The notes below the pieces were generated by a model. That model searched no databases, was not told the origin of the DNA, and saw nothing but the letters and a program-made list of their open reading frames with translations. Shown here one piece after another: positions 55,999 through 64,000 of a DNA stretch of 64,000 bases (its first letter is position 1; each line of letters opens with the position of its first letter). The stretch is from Brachynemurus nebulosus (lineage: Eukaryota > Arthropoda > Insecta > Neuroptera > Myrmeleontidae), in NCBI GenBank assembly GCA_035578155.1, contig JAPWDM010000024.1:2348501-2412500 (forward strand), given 5' to 3'. Both the position numbers and the translations under genes were made by a program.

Positions 55999-58509
55999 AT
56001 ATTTCATTAGTCTAAATTTTCATTCAGTTTTTACAAAACCAAAATTACACTTTTTTATAATAATTATTCTTAATGTATTTATTTAAATTTGAGAAATTAA
56101 TTAATTCTAATACAACGATTCCCAACTGAAGACACACTCATAGAAAGTAAAATTTTTCTAGGATAATTTCAATGAGCACTTTTTAGATTTATCTAAAATA
56201 TTACATCATACGCATTATTAAATAGTATAAAAAAGTTTTAAGATTATAGAATTAGAAATATTGAGAATCGTTGACTGACGTAATACATATGATACAACTA
56301 GAAAGGCAAGACTTTTAAATATACGTAGTTACAGATTCTTAACGAATAAGACAAAATAATATTACTAATCAATTAATCATCGACTTGATCAGTTTGAATA
56401 ACTGCTTTCATTTGGCACATAAAAGAGAATTCACAGATTTTTTTCATTCCTTAAAGTTATAGTAACAGATTCATATTTTTAATATTTATTTATCTATTTC
56501 TTTTAAATTAAAAATATACATACTTACATACAAATTTATCTATTAATATTAAAATATATATTATATTAATAATAAAAAATATTCAAATTGACATATTTAA
56601 GTAAAATTATCTGTAATTAACGTTTTGATCGTACCACTCGCTCAAAGTATCAACCAGAATAGTATCAACCATATCAACTATAATAATCCCTCATTTTGTC
56701 ATTTATTACGCAATTGATAAGCACGCTTCATATGTTTCAACAAATACAATCGAATGTACTTTAATATATCTACTGATTGGCAAAAAACTGTAACAATACC
56801 AAGAAAATTTAGACAACTAATTTTGAGACTGCATTAAATAACGATAACGTGGCAAAGTATCCTCATCATTTAAAATTAATACGTTTATTTAAATATGCCC
56901 AGGTTTTGAATATTTTAGTTGAAATTTTTTCTCCCTTCAGTTTAATTTTGTTTAGTTAATAAAATATATTTAAATATTTTTAAAAGCAATAAAAATTATA
57001 TTTAATATTTTAAACAAAACTTTTGCTATGATTGATTTAAATTGTTTAAAATATCAAATATAAATTTTTGAGCAAAGCATTACAATTTATTGAACTCTCT
57101 ATCAAAATCTGTCTTTATAATAATATCACACATTAAATTTTTATGAGTAATAACAATTTTATTAAAAATAATTTTTATATTATTCTGAAATTTGTTTATT
57201 TGATTTGAGCTAATAAAATTATTTTATGAAAATTGTATTATTGCACTGACGGATCATTGAAATAATCCATAATAAAAATAAGAAAGCCCATAATATGATT
57301 ATTTTTTTTTTATTTTGAGCAATTAATGTTTTAATTTAAATTTAAATTATTGATACAAATATTTAAACAATGATGATTTTGGTCAAATATAATATTTATT
57401 TTAATAAAGTTGCAAGCCATTGGGAAGTACAACAATTCCTTTAATAAAAAACGTAATTCAGCAACGTAGAACATAAACCACTTGAAGACATTTTAGGAGT
57501 ATGTTAACTCTTAACATAAAATTTTATGATATATTATTACTAATACTACACATATTTTGTTTTGATGCACATTTGAGAAAAATATTACGATTTTCGATAT
57601 TTATCATTACATATGTAACATACAAATTATTCTACGATATATCCTATACGAGTATATCAATTACATTACTCAAAACGTATTTAATTTTTCAAAAAAAAGG
57701 GAATTTTGCTTGATTGCCAAATTCAAATAATAATTTTTCTAAAGATACTGGCTTATAAAATTAATTTGCTTATTATTTTTATTTTTATTTATTTTTTTTA
57801 TTGTTAATTGAAATCAATAATCATGATTTCTTTTACCGATGTACAATATTTTGATAATCAGTTTTAAAATAGATTGAAACTTTATATATACTTTAAGAGG
57901 CTACTATTTTAATTAAATGTTTTATTTTTACTTTGAATTTTATTGGGAACACAAAAAATATACAATGTATACTTATTTTTAACCCTCTATCACTCTGTGT
58001 CAAATTTATGAAAATTTGTATTTATTTATTGTGTATCGTTGTTATGAATTTTTTATTATTGACTTATGATACCAAAAATTAACAATACAGTTCATTTAGT
58101 AATACAGGTGCGAGAATGAAAGAAGTATATATATTAGTCTTTTTAAGAAAGAAAAAAGTATATTTTGTAATCTTTTTAAAAAATACTGCAAATATACCAG
58201 AATGATTAATGTAATATATAGAGCCGATAATTATAATTTTTTATGAACATACCACACTGATATGTTCATAAGATCAGTGATTTTGCTGATTTTATAATTT
58301 TATATTTTAATTTTTGCTTAATCCGATCTACCTATAAAAAATTATAATATCCGCTCTATAGATTACTATAGAATATCTATAGCAATAATATCTTATAGGA
58401 AATAACAGAAAAAAATATAAATAAAAGAAATTTTAGTTTTTATCTGATTATTAATTATTTTACATTAAAATATATTGCAAAAATACATAATCCTTGTATT
58501 GTATGTATA
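55999..58509. other. No recognisable gene
   Basis: The most A+T-rich part of the window. The 70-codon frame at 57501 is Ile/Leu/Tyr/Phe-rich without motif. I see no repeats shared with the rest. Confidence 0.45.
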
Positions 58510-59630
58510 TGTTACGATAAAAGTAGATATTGCGGCAAATGTACACATTTTCCGGTAAATGTGCACATTTGCCTCCTCGTTTGGGTAATGTGCATTCAAC
58601 TAACATTTACAATTTCAAATAAGGGAAATGTACATTGAATTCACAATGACCATGTCGTTTTGGTAAATGTGAGCATACAAAATACGAAATTGTAGATAAA
58701 GATGGAAGTTTTGAGCTAAATTCTGTTTTAAACGAGAAGAAAATTTTAATTGATAATGCTCGAAAGAAAGCAAGGGAAAATTTAGAAAATCAAGCTATCA
58801 AAATGTGTAATCTTTCGAAAGAAAAATTTCCTGCTGCTGTGATTGGTAACAATGTTAGAGTTTCCATTCCAGACGTTGATCGTGGTAAAACGGATCCAAA
58901 AAATTTGATTTGCGTTGTTTTGTCTAGAGATGACGATAAAAATTTATATAAATTAGGAACTAAACAGGGAGTTTTAAAACAATCTTATTCTAGGCATGAA
59001 TTCGCCATTTGCGAACAAAAGTTTATATCATACGAAGATGTTCCTCAAGATGTTGGAAATCGGTAAGAGAAATTATAGGAATGCAGTCCCTTACTGGTGG
59101 ACAAGGTTTTAAAAGATGCATCTAAAGGAACATGTTCCTCAAAAAAATGCAGTTGTAAAAATGCTGGAATATTATGTAATTCCAAGTGCCACAATAGCAA
59201 TTCTTGCTCAAATAAATAAAACTTTTTTCATTTATTATAGTTTTATAAAATTTAACTGTTATAATAAAGAAAAGTATGCTATTATTATTAATTTACGACA
59301 TATTATATAACATGCAAAGAAAAGTATGTTTTGTTTGTCATTTACATTTTTTAATTAAAATAATTTTCGTTATTAAAACCTTTTGTATTATGTTTATTTA
59401 AATAAATATTTTTTTACTGCAACAACATTTTTAATTTATTTGTATTCCAACTTTTTTTAAAACATGGAGGTAAGAGTATACATTTACCAAAACGTGAAGG
59501 CAAGAGTACACATTTGCCGGGAAATGTACATATACATTATATTCAGTTCACATATACCTAACTTTTTGGGAAATGTACACTTTTACCGTAAAATGTGTAC
59601 ATTTCCCAAGAGTGTACATTTACCGTAACA
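58510..59630 (+). mobile_element. Ginger-type DNA transposon remnant (TATA duplication)
   Basis: Left end tgttacgataaaagtag and right end, reverse-complemented, tgttacggtaaatgtacac are TIRs of about 64 bp that also share 'gggaaatgtacacatttt' and 'ccggtaaa' words; ggtaaatgtacac recurs as a subterminal repeat. TATA flanks both ends (58506-58509, 59631-59634). Ends starting TGTNR and a 4-bp duplication fit Ginger transposons, whose transposase is related to LTR-retrotransposon integrases. The only coding remains are the transposase C-terminus at 58680-59219, so about 1.1 kb of a longer parent survives. Confidence 0.85.
58680..59219 (+). pseudogene. C-terminal relic of a Ginger/KRBA2-like integrase
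   Basis: Open from 58680 to 59066: a charged helix (NARKKARENLENQAIKMCNL), then FPAAVIGNNVRVSIPDVDRG, KTDPKNLICVVLSRDDDKNL, YKLGTKQGVLKQSYSRHEFA and ICEQKFISYEDVPQD. This is the post-catalytic small barrel-like region seen in integrase-type proteins annotated KRAB-A domain-containing 2-like or SCAND3-like. After a frameshift comes SLTGGQGFKRC, and in another frame (59118-59219) a Cys-rich tail, GTCSSKKCSCKNAGILCNSK then CHNSNSC and a stop. The catalytic DDE core and N-terminal zinc-binding part are missing. Two frameshifts mean it cannot make the parent protein, though a short 87-codon frame from Met 58803 remains. Confidence 0.82.
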
Positions 59631-59805
59631 TATACACGTTCAATTCACAAAAAGAAAAGAAGAGAAAAAATAAAAATATATATTAAGAGAAAAGAAAAAA
59701 CAATTTTATTTCCAGCTATTCAAAATATATTACTAACTGAATCAATATTGTAATTTAGTTTGAAGGAAGAATTCCTTAAAGGTTATTTCGGTGTACTAAT
59801 AAAAA

Positions 59806-61589
<1,784 letters not shown>

Positions 61590-62294
61590 TAGGTGTTACA
61601 AAAAGCTTGAGAAAAGCTTAGACAATTGAAATAACAGTATTCATTAAACACCATAAACGAATTTCAACATCAACTCGAAGAGAGATTGTTACAAGTAGGA
61701 CCTCCAATCTAAAAAATCTCGAGATTCCGACTGATTTTTAGTGTTTCTCGGGATCGGGACCGAATTCTTGAAATTCTGACACTCACGTCACGATTCGAAT
61801 ATGACAACTAGCACTGAACATGTTAACAAAGAATTATGTGTAGTTTTGCTTATAAGAATTGATAATTATTTTCAGGCAATGAGGGTTTAATTAATTATTT
61901 AAAACAAAAAAGTTTAGCAACAATCATATTACAAAATTATTTCCACATAAAAACTTTTAAAATTTTTTGGCCGTATTCTAAAATCAACACACATATTTCA
62001 GTATGTACAAGTTGCAATTTTTTTATTAAAATTTTAGGATATTCGAATTCCCTTCTTAAAATTACTTTAATCGCATTAAAATTTATTTTTATTTATATTT
62101 TCATAAAAATATTACACCGTTTCAATAATGAATTTCTTAATAGTGTTTAGGTTTATATAATGTATTTTCCGAAGAATAAAATTATGTTTACAGTTTTTAT
62201 TTACAGTCAATATTACAATTTAAAAAGATTGTAAAAATAAAAGAATATTTAACAATTTTTTAATTGACTCCCCAACAGTACTAATTATAAGAAA
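61590..62294. other. No recognisable gene
   Basis: AT-rich DNA without motifs, open frames or shared repeats that I can see. Confidence 0.4.
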
Positions 62295-62296
62295 TA

Positions 62297-62913
62297 GGGT
62301 ACTTGACTGCAATTAAAAAATGATTCAAAATGCCTTGTTTTTACGTATTAACTAATTAATTTTTAATAAATTTTTGAACATCGTAAAAAAAAACTGTCAA
62401 TTTTAAATGAATAAATTGGCGCGAAAAACGATCCACCATGGTGAAGTATGCGATGACGTCACATTTTGATGCGAGCAAATATTAATGTGTTCGCACTACT
62501 GTAATGTTAAGGAACGTTTTGTAACATAAGATTTTCAACAAAAATATATTTTCAATAGATGTTAGGCTTTTTGTTTTACAATATTTACAATTATTGTGTC
62601 CAGTCGAAATAATATTTAACACACGTGTAAAAATTATGCATCAAACTACAGTAACTATTTACATCATTTACATGTTCCTTATCTTATCTATGATATTCGT
62701 CATATTTGCTACAAAATATGACGTCATTTTAATGTAACGACGCGTTTTTACTCATTTAAATGAAGATTAAAAATTTATCATTTTCAAAGTAGAATTTTTA
62801 AATAACTAAAGAAAATTTTTATTTGTCAATACCAAAATTAAATATATTTACGAGTAATAGGTACATAAATTTATTTAATATTTAAAACAAATTTTGAATA
62901 CAGTCAGGTACCC
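62297..62913. mobile_element. TA-flanked TIR element
   Basis: Left end gggtacttgactgcaatt and right end, reverse-complemented, gggtacctgactgtattc; both bordered by TA (62295-62296, 62914-62915). The interior carries two tgacgtca-type words (about 62454, 62719) facing the ends. No transposase frame; 617 bp, non-autonomous, mariner-like by its TA site only. Confidence 0.7.
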
Positions 62914-62915
62914 TA

Positions 62916-63770
62916 TTATACATAGACTTAAATCAGGTACCACTAATAATAAAAAATACTATCACAAAATTTTTTAAAAAGTTTTCGTTTTAAAAACACA
63001 GTTTTATAAAATATTATTTAAGTTATAAGAAAAAATTACTTCAAAAACGTATAGAGGGATTTGAACACGGAATGTTAAAAATAACATTTTTATTTTACAA
63101 GAGCAAATTAAGAACTAGACTTAGTTAATTTTTTTCTACTTCTACTAGATTTAATATTAAATGTAAACATATATTCAAAAAATTCTTTTTAATAAGTTTG
63201 ATGTAGAATATTAGCTTTATTAAATCAGATCAAGTATATTTTTTGTTATTGTGGTCTTAATTACAATAATAACCCACAGTTTCGCTCTTAATATTATAAT
63301 AATTCAATAGTCTTAATTAATTTTGAAAAAAAATACCAATTTTTCTTATTGGATAGATCATTCAAAGAAACTATTATACAATGAAATATAATTATAAAAA
63401 TTATTACTATATTCTCAACTAGAAAAAAATTTTAAACAACTAGAAAAAATATTTTGAATTTTTTTTTAAAAATTTATTACGTGCGGTCTATTATAGATAT
63501 AATAAAAAAAAATGGCTACATTCTAGTCCAGTAATTTACTCAAATATTTTTAAGTATTTCAGTTTAACTCTCCGATAGCCTCAATTATAGCACTATAAAA
63601 GCATTTTTGTTTGATCTTAAATTAATGAAAACCATTAAAAATATTTAATTTTTCGATATCTTATATGAACTTGTTATTTGAAATCAGACAGTTTATACTG
63701 GGAAGTAATTTTAGAATCTAATTAAAATTTAAAAATATTAGAGTACAACAAAATATGTAACAACAAAAAT
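62916..63770. other. No recognisable gene
   Basis: AT-rich DNA, no features seen. Confidence 0.4.
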
Positions 63771-63947
63771 CAGGGCCTGCTCTAGGGGCGGACAATCCGT
63801 GCATTTGCCCGGAGCGGCAAATTTAAAGGGCGGCATTTTTCAGTTGCATTTTGAGGAAAAAAATATACAACTGCCGAGCAAAAAAAAAAAAAAAAACCGT
63901 CGCTCTTTTTTTTGTCCGGGTCGACGTAACCGCTGGAGCGGGCGCTG
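63771..63947. mobile_element. Small hAT-like MITE
   Basis: Left end cagggcctgctctagggg and right end, reverse-complemented, cagcgcccgctccagcgg share 14 of 18 bases. The left flank acaaaaat and right gcagaaat agree at 6 of 8, but this needs a one-base shift of the right boundary. GC-rich ends and 'ttgcccggagcggcaaattt' recall the repeat at 40198-40275. Followed by two copies of 'aactgaagcaca' at the window edge. Confidence 0.6.
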
Positions 63948-64000
63948 CAGAAATAAGAACTGAAGCACAGTACTAATAAGTCTTTAAAAACTGAAGCACA

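Overview
The window looks like a gene-poor, AT-rich (visibly well above 65% A+T) stretch of nuclear DNA from an animal, most likely an insect. It has no operons and no long open frames, and the only convincing coding sequences belong to mobile elements: a 5'-truncated RTE-type LINE reverse transcriptase, a MADF-domain gene inside a PIF/Harbinger-type transposon, and the C-terminal end of a Ginger-type integrase/transposase. I could not fix the species. I found no confident host gene; the only host-like candidate is a small two-exon reading at 39966-40218. I ran no searches, so family names rest on terminal inverted repeats (TIRs), target-site duplications (TSDs), protein motifs and copy-to-copy comparison inside the window.

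Layout. 0-9 kb: a degenerate ~120-bp minisatellite (318-745), an inverted-repeat partner of a DNA transposon (3465-4503), a LINE relic (5076-5836) and short dispersed repeats. 9-11 kb: a TA-flanked element (9272-10211) with a nested inverted repeat, a one-ended hAT-like piece and a (TA)n tract. 13.8-16.2 kb: a 1.6-kb foldback element abutting a canonical piggyBac-type MITE (TTAA, CCCTAGAA ends). 17.3-23.1 kb: three copies (one partial) of a 1.7-kb element with an internal 162-bp tandem repeat and (TA)n tract, a 746-bp near-complete palindrome, and a 2.8-kb PIF/Harbinger-type element (TTA duplication) that was hit by the 1.7-kb element. 25-33 kb: a 105-bp snapback MITE, ~247-bp tandem repeats, a degenerate CTGT array and a large inverted-repeat structure. 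33.3-34.6 kb: an element with almost identical 87-bp TIRs. 34.8-39.2 kb: a 4.4-kb TIR-bounded compound element holding a hAT MITE, a 60-bp minisatellite that switches orientation, a 162-bp MITE and a tRNA-derived SINE. 40-52.4 kb: six more hAT-type elements, including two nested pairs, a 74-bp minisatellite and a 423-bp near-perfect palindrome. 53-64 kb: a foldback relative, a second TTAA-flanked element, a Ginger-type element with TATA duplication, a fourth copy of the 1.7-kb element, a TA-flanked MITE and a small hAT-like MITE at the right edge.

The window is therefore best read as a layered record of cut-and-paste insertions. Several insertions interrupted tandem repeats or other elements, so the pre-insertion site can be reconstructed internally; those cases give the strongest evidence. 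Almost all elements are non-autonomous and would depend on transposases encoded elsewhere.
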